A stretch of 64,000 nucleotides of DNA. It comes from Blastocatellia bacterium. GTDB taxonomy: Bacteria; Acidobacteriota; Blastocatellia; UBA7656. Shown here in pieces: positions 26,726 to 35,180 of the stretch. Position 1 is the first letter of the stretch; every line of letters starts with the position of its first letter. The stretch is taken from NCBI GenBank assembly GCA_035275065.1, contig DATENM010000085.1, positions 52,114 to 116,113 on the forward strand, in the 5' to 3' direction. The notes below the pieces were generated by a model. The model made no database searches, was not told the origin of the DNA, and saw only the letters and a program-made list of their open reading frames with translations. The position numbers and the translations under genes were made by a program.

Positions 26726-26826
26726 ATTTTGGATTTTGGATTTTAGATTTTAGATTGAGGGACAGACAGGATCGTTGGATGCTTTGATCTGCGAATCCAA
26801 AATCTAAAATCCAAAATCCAAAATTG
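26726..26826. repeat. Period-7 inverted repeat element (ATTTTGG/ATTTTAG type) between fabD and acpP
   Basis: The left arm (26726-26757) is ATTTTGG, ATTTTGG, ATTTTAG, ATTTTAG; the right arm (26793-26826) is AATCCAA, AATCTAA, AATCCAA, AATCCAA. The loop is about 35 bases. It is strikingly AT-rich in a GC-rich genome and begins directly after the fabD stop. Confidence 0.9.
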
Positions 26827-26845
26827 AAACGGGAGGAGCTAGGAA

Positions 26846-27088
26846 ATGGCAGAAGGTACGGTTGAGGAGAGGGTAAAGCAGATTATTGTTGACGAGCTGG
26901 GCGTTGACGAAGGCGAAGTAACGGCGAACGCGCGCTTCATTGATGACCTCGGCGCTGATTCGCTCGATACGGTCGAGCTGGTCATGCGTTTCGAGGAAGA
27001 GTTCGGCATCGAGATTCCCGACGAGGACGCCGAAAAGATTCAGAGCGTGCGCGATGCCGTCGATTACATCGAGAAGCACTCGAAGTAG
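26846..27088 (+). CDS. acpP: Acyl carrier protein
   Basis: 80 residues, acidic. The phosphopantetheine attachment site is Ser39 in LGADSLDTVELVM. The rest matches the four-helix ACP (VKQIIVDELGVDEGEVT, FEEEFGIEIPDEDAEKI, VRDAVDYIEKH). It carries growing acyl chains in fatty acid synthesis. GGGAGGAG lies 8 bases before the ATG, a strong ribosome binding site fitting an abundant protein. It sits between fabD and fabF in the usual order. Confidence 0.98.
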   Translation: MAEGTVEERVKQIIVDELGVDEGEVTANARFIDDLGADSLDTVELVMRFEEEFGIEIPDEDAEKIQSVRDAVDYIEKHSK

Positions 27089-27115
27089 AGTGCGTTTCTC
27101 GGGGAGGATTCTCAC

Positions 27116-28366
27116 TTGAATCGTCGTGTAGTAGTGACCGGCATCGGCCTTGTCTGCGGTTCGGGCCGCACCAAAGAAGAAGTGTGGTCGAACCTGCTTG
27201 CAGGCCGAAGCTCCATCGGCTCGATCAGCCGCTTTGACGCTTCCGCCTTTCCTGTGCGCATCGCCAGCGAGGTGCAGGGCTTTGACCCGCTCAAGTTCAT
27301 CGAGAAGAAAGAAGTCAAGAAGATGGACTTGTTCATCCACTACGCGGTGGCGGCGGCGCAAGAGGCGATGGACGATTCCGGTCTACGCCTCGACGCCGAA
27401 AATGCCACGCGCGTCGGCACCTACATCGGTTCGGGCATCGGCGGCTTCGGGGTCATCGAGCGCGAGCACGAGAAGTACTTGAAAGGTGGGCCGGGCAAGA
27501 TTTCGCCGTTCTTCATTCCGGCGGCGATTGTCAACCTGGCGTCCGGCCACGTGTCGATTCGCTTCGGCGCCAAGGGGCCGAACTCGGCGACCTGCACGGC
27601 CTGCTCTACGGGAGCGCATGCGGTCGGCGACAGCTTTAAGATCATCCAGCGCGGCGATGCCGATGCGATGATCTGCGGCGGCGCCGAGGCCGCGATCACG
27701 CCGATGGGCGTCGGCGGCTTTGCGGCGATGCGAGCCCTGTCGACGCGCAATGACGACCCGGCGCGGGCGAGCCGCCCGTTTGATGCTGACCGCGACGGCT
27801 TCGTCATCGGCGAAGGCGCCGGCATCCTGGTGTTGGAAGAACTGGAGGCCGCCCGCCGGCGCGGCGCTAAGATTTATGCGGAAGTCGTCGGCTACGGCAT
27901 GACCAGCGACGCCTTTCACATCACCCAGCCGTCGGAAGACGCCGACGGCGCGGTGCGTGTGATGACGATGGCGCTCGGTGATGCCGGGGTCGAGCCGCAT
28001 CAGGTGGATTACATCAACGCGCACGGCACCTCGACCTACTACAACGACAAGCTGGAGACGATGGCCATCAAGCGCGTCTTCGGCGACTCGGCCGCTTCGA
28101 TCCCGGTCAGCTCGACGAAATCGATGATGGGGCATTTGCTCGGCGCGGCGGGTGGCGTCGAAGCGGGCCTGATCGCCCTGGCGCTGCGCGACCAGGTGAT
28201 TCCGCCGACCGCCAACTACGAGAAGCCCGACCCGGAATGTGATCTCGACTATGTGCCGAACGCGGCACGTCGCGTCGAGATGAGTCACGCGCTATCGAAC
28301 TCGTTCGGCTTCGGCGGCACCAACGCCGCTTTGCTGTTAAAGCGCTACGACGAGGGCGAGCCATAA
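27116..28366 (+). CDS. fabF: 3-oxoacyl-ACP synthase II
   Basis: 416 residues, a KAS II condensing enzyme. The catalytic triad is Cys in TACSTGAHAVG, His in INAHGTSTYYND and His in MMGHLLGAAGG. It also has FGFGGTNAALLL at the C terminus. It elongates acyl-ACP with malonyl-ACP. The start is TTG at 27116 with GGGGAGGA 6 bases upstream; it follows acpP by 27 bases. It is the last gene of the yceD-rpmF-plsX-fabD-acpP-fabF operon, which ends at the hairpin at 28382-28412. Confidence 0.97.
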   Translation: MNRRVVVTGIGLVCGSGRTKEEVWSNLLAGRSSIGSISRFDASAFPVRIASEVQGFDPLKFIEKKEVKKMDLFIHYAVAAAQEAMDDSGLRLDAENATRVGTYIGSGIGGFGVIEREHEKYLKGGPGKISPFFIPAAIVNLASGHVSIRFGAKGPNSATCTACSTGAHAVGDSFKIIQRGDADAMICGGAEAAITPMGVGGFAAMRALSTRNDDPARASRPFDADRDGFVIGEGAGILVLEELEAARRRGAKIYAEVVGYGMTSDAFHITQPSEDADGAVRVMTMALGDAGVEPHQVDYINAHGTSTYYNDKLETMAIKRVFGDSAASIPVSSTKSMMGHLLGAAGGVEAGLIALALRDQVIPPTANYEKPDPECDLDYVPNAARRVEMSHALSNSFGFGGTNAALLLKRYDEGEP

Positions 28367-28381
28367 AGGCAAGCAATCACG

Positions 28382-28412
28382 GATGGGGCAGGGCATCGCC
28401 GCCCGCCCCATC
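28382..28412 (+). terminator. Strong hairpin after fabF, terminator-like without T-tract
   Basis: GATGGGGC pairs with GCCCCATC, then GGGC with GCCC past a bulged A, around a 6-base loop. There is no run of T after it, so it may be a rho-dependent end or an mRNA 3' stabiliser. Confidence 0.5.
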
Positions 28413-28519
28413 GCGCTTATGGCGCGACACTGGCCCACGAATCATCATCTATCCAGACCACCTGGCCGCGCGGCGACCGGCAATCAGCGCGCGCTTGAGC
28501 GAATGATTAAGGATTCATT

Positions 28520-29302
28520 ATGAACATCGTCGTTTGCCTGAAGCAGGTTCCCAAGAAGGACTCGATCCTGAGAATCGCGTCCGACCAGAAGTGGATTGAC
28601 GAGCGCGACCTGAGCTACGAAATGAGCGAGGCCGACGCCTACGCGCTTGAAGAGGCGCTGCGCCAGAAAGAGAAGCACGGCGGCGAAGTCATCGTGCTGT
28701 CGCTCGGCCCCGAGCGCGTCAAGCAATCGATCAAGGAAGCGCTGGCCAAAGGCGCCGACCGCGCCATTCACCTGAATGATCCGATCTTCGAGCAGGCCAC
28801 CGACGCGCCGGCCATTGCCCGCGCCCTGGCCGCCGCGCTCAAAGATGAAAAGTTCGATCTGATCTTCACAGGCTTGCAGTCGGACGATTATGGCTTTGCA
28901 CAGGTCGGCTTGATCGTCGCCGAGTTGCTGGGGGTGTCGAGCGCCACCATCGTCATGGAAGTGCAGCCCGAAGGCCAGGAGGTGCGCGTCAAGCGCGAGC
29001 TGGAATCGGGGTGGTTTCAGTGGGTGAAAGTCCCGATGCCGGCGCTGCTGACGATTCAGTCGGGCATCAATCAACTGCGCTACGCGACGCTCAAAGGCAT
29101 CATGGCGGCCAAGAAAAAAGAGATTCGCGACGTCAAAGCCGCCGACCTCGGGCTGGCGGCGGAAGACCTGAAACCGCTGCAAGCCATCGAGCGCGCCTAC
29201 CTGCCGCAGAAGTCAAAGCAGACCGAGATGATCGAAGGCAAACCCGCCGAAGTCGCTGCCAAGCTGATCGAGAAACTGCGCTTCGACGCAAGAGTCTTTT
29301 AG
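28520..29302 (+). CDS. etfB: Electron transfer flavoprotein beta subunit
   Basis: 260 residues. MNIVVCLKQVPKKDSILRI at the start, ADAYALEEALRQKEKHGGEVIVLSLGP, FTGLQSDDYGFAQVGLIVAELLG and VKRELESGWFQWVKVPMPALLTIQSGIN are typical of the ETF beta subunit that binds AMP. With EtfA it takes electrons from acyl-CoA dehydrogenases and similar enzymes. It is the first gene of etfB-etfA-ETF-QO; a period-7 repeat separates it from etfA. Soluble cytoplasmic heterodimer subunit. Confidence 0.96.
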   Translation: MNIVVCLKQVPKKDSILRIASDQKWIDERDLSYEMSEADAYALEEALRQKEKHGGEVIVLSLGPERVKQSIKEALAKGADRAIHLNDPIFEQATDAPAIARALAAALKDEKFDLIFTGLQSDDYGFAQVGLIVAELLGVSSATIVMEVQPEGQEVRVKRELESGWFQWVKVPMPALLTIQSGINQLRYATLKGIMAAKKKEIRDVKAADLGLAAEDLKPLQAIERAYLPQKSKQTEMIEGKPAEVAAKLIEKLRFDARVF

Positions 29303-29304
29303 AA

Positions 29305-29377
29305 GTGACAAGTGACGAGTGACAAGTGACAAGAGGGCTGCTGCTTTTCTTGTCACTTGTCACTCGTCACTTGTCAC
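29305..29377. repeat. Period-7 inverted repeat element (GTGACAA/GTGACGA type) between etfB and etfA
   Basis: A perfect 29-base inverted repeat. The left arm (29305-29333) is GTGACAA, GTGACGA, GTGACAA, GTGACAA plus G; the right arm (29349-29377) is its exact complement, around a 15-base loop. The left arm is identical to that of the element at 53606. Confidence 0.93.
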
Positions 29378-29390
29378 CTTCGGAGGAATT

Positions 29391-30377
29391 ATGAGCGAAG
29401 GAATACTATTTTTTATTGAGCAGCGTGACGGCGCGCTCAACCGCACTTCGTTTGAAGCCCTGGTGGCGGCGCAGCAGATTGCCGCCGCGACTGGCGATAA
29501 GATCAGCGCCGTCGTCCTCGGCAAAGGTGTTGGTGGTGTCGCCGCCGAAGTCGCCGGCAAGCAGCTTGAAGTCATCTATACGGTCGAAGACGACAGGCTC
29601 GCCGAGTACACGCCCGACGGTTACGTCGGCGCGTTGAAGCAGGTGGTCGAGCGGCTCGATCCGCGTTACGTCATCTTCAGCCACACCTACCGCGTGCGCG
29701 ACTTCGCGCCGCGCCTGGCGGCGGCGCTCGGCAAGGCGTTCGTCACCGACTGCATCGGCTGTCGCGTGGATGGCGGCGACGTGGTCTTCACGCGGCAAAT
29801 CTTTCAAGGCAAGATCGCCACTGACGTGCGCGCCAGCGCCGCGCCGCCGATACTGGCATCATTTCAGGCGGGCGCTTATCGCGCCGACAAAGCCGAAGCG
29901 GGCACGGCTGAAGTCAAGCCGCTCGAAGTCAACTTGAGCGACGTGGTGATTCGCTCGAAGCCGGAAGAGAAATTCCAGGAAGCGAAGCAGGCGGTTGACC
30001 TGACGCAAGCGCCGCTGATTGTCTCTGTCGGTCGCGGCATCAAGAGCCAGGAAAATATCGCCATCGTTCAAGAGCTGGCGACAGCGCTCGGCGCCGAGAT
30101 TGCCGCGTCGCGCCCCATCTGCGACAACGAATGGCTGCCGATGGATCGGCAGATCGGCAGCAGCGGGCAGACGGTTGCGCCCAAGCTCTATCTCGCCGTC
30201 GGCATCTCCGGAGCGATTCAGCACGTCGTCGGCATGAAGAACTCGCAGACGATTGTGGCGATCAACAAAGACCCGGAAGCGCCGATCTTTGACATTGCCG
30301 ACTATGGCGTCGTCGGTGATTTGTTCGAGATCGTCCCGGCGCTCACCGCCGAAGTCAAGAAAGCCAAAGGCGAGTAA
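29391..30377 (+). CDS. etfA: Electron transfer flavoprotein alpha subunit
   Basis: 328 residues. It opens GILFFIEQRDGALNRTSFEALVAAQQIA. The C-terminal FAD domain carries LIVSVGRGIKSQENI, GAEIAASRPICDNEWLPMDRQIGSSGQTVAPKLYLAVGISGAIQHVVGMKNSQTIVAINKDPEAPIFDIADYGVVGDLFEIVPAL, the family signature for FAD binding. The ATG at 29391 has CGGAGGAATT directly upstream; a longer in-frame reading runs through the repeat and is rejected. The stop overlaps the ETF-QO start (TAATG), so the two are coupled. Confidence 0.97.
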   Translation: MSEGILFFIEQRDGALNRTSFEALVAAQQIAAATGDKISAVVLGKGVGGVAAEVAGKQLEVIYTVEDDRLAEYTPDGYVGALKQVVERLDPRYVIFSHTYRVRDFAPRLAAALGKAFVTDCIGCRVDGGDVVFTRQIFQGKIATDVRASAAPPILASFQAGAYRADKAEAGTAEVKPLEVNLSDVVIRSKPEEKFQEAKQAVDLTQAPLIVSVGRGIKSQENIAIVQELATALGAEIAASRPICDNEWLPMDRQIGSSGQTVAPKLYLAVGISGAIQHVVGMKNSQTIVAINKDPEAPIFDIADYGVVGDLFEIVPALTAEVKKAKGE

Positions 30378-32053
30378 TGGCAATCGAAAGAGACACGCTC
30401 GAAATGGATGTCCTGCTCGTCGGAGCGGGGCCGGCGAATCTGAGTTGTGCGCTGCATCTGACCAACCTGATCAATACGCACAACGAAGGCGAGAAGGCGG
30501 CGGGCCGCAAGCCGCTCGACGAGATCAACATCGCCGTCATCGAGAAAGCCGCCGAGATCGGCTCGCACCAGCTATCGGGCGCAGTGCTCGACCCCATCAG
30601 TTTGCGTGAGTTGATTCCCGATTTCGAGAAGCACGGGCAGGCGCCGCTCGAAGCGCCGGTGGGCGAAGAGCATGTCTACTATCTCACCCGGCGCGGCAAG
30701 CTCGAATTGCCTGTGCTGCCGCCGCCGCTCCGCAATCATGGCAACTATGTCGTCTCGCTCAACAAGCTGATTCGCTGGCTCGGCGACAAGTGCGAAGCTG
30801 CCGGCGTCAACATCTTCCCGGAGTTCCCCGGCGCCGAGATGCTTTATGACGGCGAACGGGTCACGGGCGTCCGCACCGGCGACAAGGGCGTTGACAAAAA
30901 CGGCAGCGCCAAGCCGAACTTTGAGCCCGGCGTTGACATCGTTGCGAAAGTCACTGTGCTGGGCGAAGGCGTGCGCGGCTCGCTCACCAAGCAGCTCATC
31001 AGCCGCTTGAAGCTCGATGACGTGAGCGACCCGCAGGTCTTTTCCGTCGGCATCAAAGAGCTATGGGAGATGCCGGACAATCGTTTTCCCGCGGGCTCGG
31101 TGATTCACACCCTGGGCTGGCCGTTAGATTCGCACACTTTCGGCGGCTCGTGGATTTATGGGATGCGCGACCGCATCATCAACATCGGCCTGGCCATCGG
31201 CTTGGATTACCGCGACCCGCGACTCGACCCGCACCACGAGTTTCAAAAGTTCAAGACTCACCCGTTCATCGCCGACCTGCTCAAAGGCGGCAAGCTGATC
31301 CGCTATGGCGCGAAGGCCATGCCGGTCGGCGGCTGGTACACGATCCCGCAACTGGCCGCCGACGGCGTCATGATCGTTGGCGATTCCGGCTCGTTGCTGA
31401 ACGGCGAACGCTTGAAGGGCATCCACACAGCGATTCGCAGCGGCATGATCGCAGCCGAGACGATTCTCGAAGCGCTCATTGCTGATGATTATTCTCGCAA
31501 TGTGCTTGGCCGCTACGAGACGCGCTTGAAAGAGAGCCACGTCGGCCGCGAGCTTTACAAGGCCCGCAACTTCCATCAGGCATTTGATCGCGGGCGCAAC
31601 ATCGGCCTGGTGACCGCGGGCATTTCGACGCTGACCGGCGGGCGCTTGCCGGGCCGCTTGAAGATCAAGGCCGGCCATCAGCACATGGAGAAGCGCGAAG
31701 GCTTCAAGGGTGACCGCTACGACGGCTTGAAGTACGACGACAAGCTGACGTTCGCCAAGCTCACGGACGTTTACTATTCCAGCACCCACCACGACGAAGA
31801 TCAGCCGGCGCACCTGAAGGTCGTAGACTTCAACATCTGCGTCGAACGCTGCACGGCCGAATACGGCAACCCGTGCCAGAACTTCTGCCCGGCCAGCGTC
31901 TATGAGATGGTCGAGGACAAAGGCGCGCGGCGCTTGCAGATCAACTTTTCAAACTGCGTCCACTGCAAAACCTGCGACATCATGGACCCGTACCAGATCA
32001 TCAACTGGGTGACGCCCGAAGGCGGCGGCGGGCCGAACTACCGCAATATGTAA
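30377..32053 (+). CDS. Electron transfer flavoprotein-ubiquinone oxidoreductase
   Basis: 558 residues. It has an N-terminal FAD site (DVLLVGAGPANLSCALHL), an ETF-QO middle domain (SHQLSGAVLDP, GGWYTIPQLAADGVMIVGDSGSLLNGERLKGIHTAIRSG) and a C-terminal 4Fe-4S domain whose cysteines lie in NPCQNFCPA and NCVHCKTCDI. It passes electrons from reduced ETF to the membrane quinone pool. The operon etfB-etfA-ETF-QO therefore forms a complete route from acyl-CoA or amino acid oxidation to respiration. Full length for the family. Peripheral inner-membrane protein. Confidence 0.96.
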   Translation: MAIERDTLEMDVLLVGAGPANLSCALHLTNLINTHNEGEKAAGRKPLDEINIAVIEKAAEIGSHQLSGAVLDPISLRELIPDFEKHGQAPLEAPVGEEHVYYLTRRGKLELPVLPPPLRNHGNYVVSLNKLIRWLGDKCEAAGVNIFPEFPGAEMLYDGERVTGVRTGDKGVDKNGSAKPNFEPGVDIVAKVTVLGEGVRGSLTKQLISRLKLDDVSDPQVFSVGIKELWEMPDNRFPAGSVIHTLGWPLDSHTFGGSWIYGMRDRIINIGLAIGLDYRDPRLDPHHEFQKFKTHPFIADLLKGGKLIRYGAKAMPVGGWYTIPQLAADGVMIVGDSGSLLNGERLKGIHTAIRSGMIAAETILEALIADDYSRNVLGRYETRLKESHVGRELYKARNFHQAFDRGRNIGLVTAGISTLTGGRLPGRLKIKAGHQHMEKREGFKGDRYDGLKYDDKLTFAKLTDVYYSSTHHDEDQPAHLKVVDFNICVERCTAEYGNPCQNFCPASVYEMVEDKGARRLQINFSNCVHCKTCDIMDPYQIINWVTPEGGGGPNYRNM

Positions 32054-32074
32054 ACGGCGCGCAACTGATGGGCT

Positions 32075-33601
32075 ATGACCGAAGAGACTGATTTCATCGT
32101 CGTCGGCAGCGGCATCGCCGGGCTTCGGGCGGCGGTCGCGCTCGCCCGCTTCGGGCATGTGGCGGTGCTCACAAAAGATCAGATTACCGAATCGAATACC
32201 GAATACGCGCAAGGCGGCGTGGCCGTCGTCTTGAGCGATGACGACGCCATCGAGCTGCATTATCAGGACACGCTCGATGCGGGCGCGGGACTCTGCGATG
32301 CCGAGGCCGTGCATATCCTCGTCGAGCAGGGGCCGCATTACATCACCGAGTTGATCGAGCATGGCGCCGAGTTCGACCGCGAAGATGGCCAGCTCTCTTT
32401 CACACGCGAGGCGGCGCATTCGCGCTCGCGCATTCTGCACGCGCGCGGCGATGCGACGGGCCGCGAGATCGTTCGCGCCCTGGTCGCCTGGTCGAAGAAG
32501 TTTTCAAACATCGAATACCTGCCGCATGCTTGCACGCAATCGCTCGTCGTCAAGGACGGTCGTTGCGTTGGCGTCACCTTTGTCGAGCCGGCGACCAACC
32601 TGATCCGCGCCCTCTATGCGCGGGCCGTCGTTCTGGCTACGGGCGGCGCCGGGCAGTTGTATCTGCACACGACGAACCCGGATGTCGCGACCGGCGATGG
32701 CATGGCGATGGCGTATCGCGCCGGCGCGGTGATGGCCGACATGGAATTTATTCAGTTCCACCCGACGGCGCTTTGCGTGCCGAACGCGCCGCGCTTTCTG
32801 ATCTCGGAAGCCTTGCGCGGCGAAGGCGGCCATCTGATCAACCTCGATGGCGAACGCTTCATGCCGAGTTACGATCCGCGGGCAGAACTGGCGCCGCGCG
32901 ACGTGGTCAGCCGCGGCATTCACTTCGAGATGGCGCGCACCAACGCGCCGCATGTCTGGCTCGATATGCGCCACCTCGACCGCGAGTTCGTGCGCGGGCG
33001 CTTCCCGAAGATTTACCACACTTGCTTGATGTACAACATAGACATCACGCGCGACCTGATCCCCGTGAGCCCGGCGGCGCACTACACGATGGGCGGCGTG
33101 CGCACGGACACGTTTGGGCGAACTTCGATTGCCGGGCTGTACGCCGCCGGCGAAGTCACCTGCACAGGCGTCCACGGCGCGAATCGATTGGCGTCGAATT
33201 CATTGCTCGAAGGATTGGTCTTCGGGGCACGTGCCGGCGAAGCGGCGGCTGGTGAAGCGGCGGCTGCCATCGAATCCGCCGAGCCGCGCGATTGGGACAT
33301 CGGCGAGAAGGCCGACTGGCGCATTGACGACCCGACGCGTGCCGAAGTCAAGCGGGTACTGTGGGACAAGGTCGGCATCGTGCGCAATGAGCAGACGCTT
33401 AAAGACGCGATTGCCGAATTGGAAGCCATTGCGGCGCGCCCGCTCAATACGCGCTCGTGGAACTTTGTGACGCTGGCGCGTCTGGTCGCCGAGGCGGCGC
33501 TCTCGCGGCACGAGTCACGCGGCGCGCACTATCGCAGCGACTACCCAGAGCGGGATGACGCGAACTTTCAGCATCACACCCTACAGCAACGGGAGGTATA
33601 A
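32075..33601 (+). CDS. nadB: L-aspartate oxidase
   Basis: 508 residues. The FAD-binding GSGIAGLRAAVAL is at residues 11-23. Other succinate-dehydrogenase-fold motifs follow: NTEYAQGGVAVV, THSRSRILHARGDATGREI-type segment, FIQFHPTAL, SEALRGEGGHLIN, MGGVRTDTFGRTSIAGLYAAGEVTCTGVHGANRLASNSLLEGLVFG, with the C-terminal helical domain. It oxidises aspartate to iminoaspartate, the first step of NAD synthesis. It begins 21 bases after ETF-QO, so it may be cotranscribed, although no direct functional link is known. nadA and nadC are not nearby. Start ATG at 32075 (text GGCTATG, weak ribosome site). Confidence 0.95.
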   Translation: MTEETDFIVVGSGIAGLRAAVALARFGHVAVLTKDQITESNTEYAQGGVAVVLSDDDAIELHYQDTLDAGAGLCDAEAVHILVEQGPHYITELIEHGAEFDREDGQLSFTREAAHSRSRILHARGDATGREIVRALVAWSKKFSNIEYLPHACTQSLVVKDGRCVGVTFVEPATNLIRALYARAVVLATGGAGQLYLHTTNPDVATGDGMAMAYRAGAVMADMEFIQFHPTALCVPNAPRFLISEALRGEGGHLINLDGERFMPSYDPRAELAPRDVVSRGIHFEMARTNAPHVWLDMRHLDREFVRGRFPKIYHTCLMYNIDITRDLIPVSPAAHYTMGGVRTDTFGRTSIAGLYAAGEVTCTGVHGANRLASNSLLEGLVFGARAGEAAAGEAAAAIESAEPRDWDIGEKADWRIDDPTRAEVKRVLWDKVGIVRNEQTLKDAIAELEAIAARPLNTRSWNFVTLARLVAEAALSRHESRGAHYRSDYPERDDANFQHHTLQQREV

Positions 33602-33602
33602 A

Positions 33603-34061
33603 ATGACTAGCGAATCCAAAGCGACTTACGAAGATGCTAATCTTATTCTCAGGCTCTACGAGCTGCGCCGCGAACCCAAGATGCGCGAGGCCCGCCAGTG
33701 GTTCGCCTCCGAGTTCCGCCCGCAGACTTTCGACGACGTGAAGGCTGTGCTAATGCCCGACCATCCGAACAACACGGCCTTCCGAATGGTGATCTCCTAC
33801 TGGGATATGGCGGCGTCGTTCGCGGTGCGCGGGCCGCTCGACGCCGGCCTGCTGCTGGAATCGGCGGGCGAATTGATCGGCGTCTGGACGCTCCTCGAGC
33901 CGTTCATCGCTGATCTCCGCGAGTTGGTCCAACTGCCCGAATTCCTGCGCAACCTCGAAGAAGTGATTCAACAAGTCGAGTGGGCGCCGCGCCGCGTCGA
34001 GTGGATCAAGGCGCGACTCGCCGCCCGTCCAGCGAGCGGCGAGTCGCCGCAAAGCCGCTAG
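33603..34061 (+). CDS. Conserved small protein of unknown function
   Basis: 152 residues, mostly helical by composition, no signal peptide or membrane helix. It starts TSESKATYEDANLILRLYELRRE and contains REARQWFASEFRPQTFDDV and DHPNNTAFRMVISYWDMAASF. No known catalytic motif is seen. The ATG at 33603 has GGGAGG 6 bases upstream, at the end of nadB, whose stop it abuts. I do not recognise a named family; similar proteins are probably restricted to Acidobacteria (inference). Confidence 0.75.
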   Translation: MTSESKATYEDANLILRLYELRREPKMREARQWFASEFRPQTFDDVKAVLMPDHPNNTAFRMVISYWDMAASFAVRGPLDAGLLLESAGELIGVWTLLEPFIADLRELVQLPEFLRNLEEVIQQVEWAPRRVEWIKARLAARPASGESPQSR

Positions 34062-34087
34062 TTTGATTCAGCCCACACGACACCTCG

Positions 34088-34113
34088 GCGGGCGAAGACT
34101 TATCTTCGCCCGC
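34088..34113 (+). terminator. Hairpin after the etf-nadB gene run
   Basis: A perfect 10-base stem GCGGGCGAAG/CTTCGCCCGC with the loop ACTTAT. It lacks a T-run, so it is only a probable terminator or 3' stabiliser for the upstream genes. Confidence 0.5.
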
Positions 34114-34275
34114 TTACATATACCAGCCTTCACGCGAAACCAGCCGGTGACCGTGGGTCGTGGCTTATGGCACACCACACCCAGGGCGACCGAGGCTTCG
34201 CTGGCAAGCAGTGGGCTTAAATTGTCGTTCGAAGAGGATCGAAGCGGGCCGGGCTTCAATCCTAAATGAAACGCT

Positions 34276-34830
34276 TCAGTGAGCCGTCACGGCGCTCGAT
34301 GGCTTAAACGTCTTGGCCACCGGCACGGTGCGCGTGTGCTTCGAGCACGACTTCCGCAGCGCTTCGTCCACCATCGGCTCGACCAGGCATTCCGTCTTGC
34401 GACAGACCGTTGCCAACTCCGAGACCACGAGATAGCGGGCGCGTTCCAGCATGCGCTTCTCGCGGAACGAGAGCGGCTTGCTGAGGGAGAGATACGTGAG
34501 CGTCTTTAAGACTTCAGCGACGTTGAAGATGTCGCCGGTCTTCATCCGTTCAAGGAATTCCTTATAGCGATCTTTCCAATCCACCGGCGGGCTGACGAAA
34601 TCGGCTGAAAGGGCCTTCAGTAATTTGTCGCACTGGTGGTTATCGATGGGAGAGCGGAGACCGATTTCAACCGCGTTGGCAATCGGCACCATGACGGTGG
34701 ATTCGGTTGCCTTGAGGCGCAGAAGATAGAAGCTGCTTTGATTTCCTGCAATCTCAGCGGTGGTGATCTTTTCGATGACGCCGATACCGTGGTTGGGGTA
34801 AACAACCTTCTCGCCTATTTTGAAGCTCAC
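34276..34830 (-). CDS. CarD-family transcription regulator
   Basis: 184 residues. The N-terminal RNA polymerase-interacting Tudor-like domain reads FKIGEKVVYPNHGIGVIEKI and MVPIANAVEIGLR. The C-terminal helical DNA-binding domain contains DWKDRYKEFLERMKTGDIFNVAEVLKTL and LSFREKRMLERARYLVVSELA. CarD proteins bind the RNA polymerase beta subunit and stabilise open promoter complexes, often at rRNA promoters. A C-terminal tail of about 20 residues is extra. The start is GTG at 34830 with AGGAGG 6 bases upstream. Confidence 0.94.
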   Translation of the reverse strand: MSFKIGEKVVYPNHGIGVIEKITTAEIAGNQSSFYLLRLKATESTVMVPIANAVEIGLRSPIDNHQCDKLLKALSADFVSPPVDWKDRYKEFLERMKTGDIFNVAEVLKTLTYLSLSKPLSFREKRMLERARYLVVSELATVCRKTECLVEPMVDEALRKSCSKHTRTVPVAKTFKPSSAVTAH

Positions 34831-35096
34831 AGAGACCTCCTTGTGACCTTTTGAGCGGAATTTTCCCTGAGCAGTAACACTTCAGCGGTGACGTGCTCTC
34901 GAACATAAGAGTTGCTCTTAATTGACCAACAAGCCGCGAACGGACTCATTAATCGAGGGGTGTGCTTGATACGTCGAGCAATGGCGGTTTTTGAACCTCC
35001 GAACTTGCTCTTCACCTAAATGCTGTGTTCGCAACACGGAGTGTACAATAGGCGGATTTCCAGGGTCAAGCAGAATGGAACGGCGGCAGGCCGCAA
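34831..35096. other. Long leader region upstream of carD
   Basis: About 265 bases without a supported gene. It holds the probable carD promoter at 35040-35069 and therefore a 5' leader of about 200 bases. I see no known riboswitch pattern in it. Confidence 0.4.
35040..35069 (-). promoter_or_regulatory. Probable carD promoter
   Basis: On the minus strand TTGACC (35064-35069) is followed after 18 bases by TACACT (35040-35045). The match is fair, not perfect. Confidence 0.45.
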
Positions 35097-35169
35097 GTGA
35101 CGAGTAACAAGAAAGACGCAACAAATCAGAAGCTTGGTAATCTAAACCGCATTACTTGTTACTCGTCAC
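35097..35169. repeat. Short period-7 inverted repeat (GTGACGA/GTAACAA type)
   Basis: GTGACGAGTAACAAG at 35097-35111 is exactly complementary to CTTGTTACTCGTCAC at 35155-35169, with a 43-base loop. It has two units per arm, the smallest member of the family here. It lies 11 bases beyond the htrA stop. Confidence 0.85.
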
Positions 35170-35180
35170 AGTCAGTCATC

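Noticed and set aside
29305..29377. Heptamer repeats as CRISPR arrays
   Set aside because: Units are 7 bases without spacers and the arms are inverted; no cas gene is present.
29319..29390. Longer start for etfA through the inverted repeat
   Set aside because: The extra residues are encoded by repeat arms; GGAGG precedes the ATG at 29391, which gives the standard EtfA N terminus.
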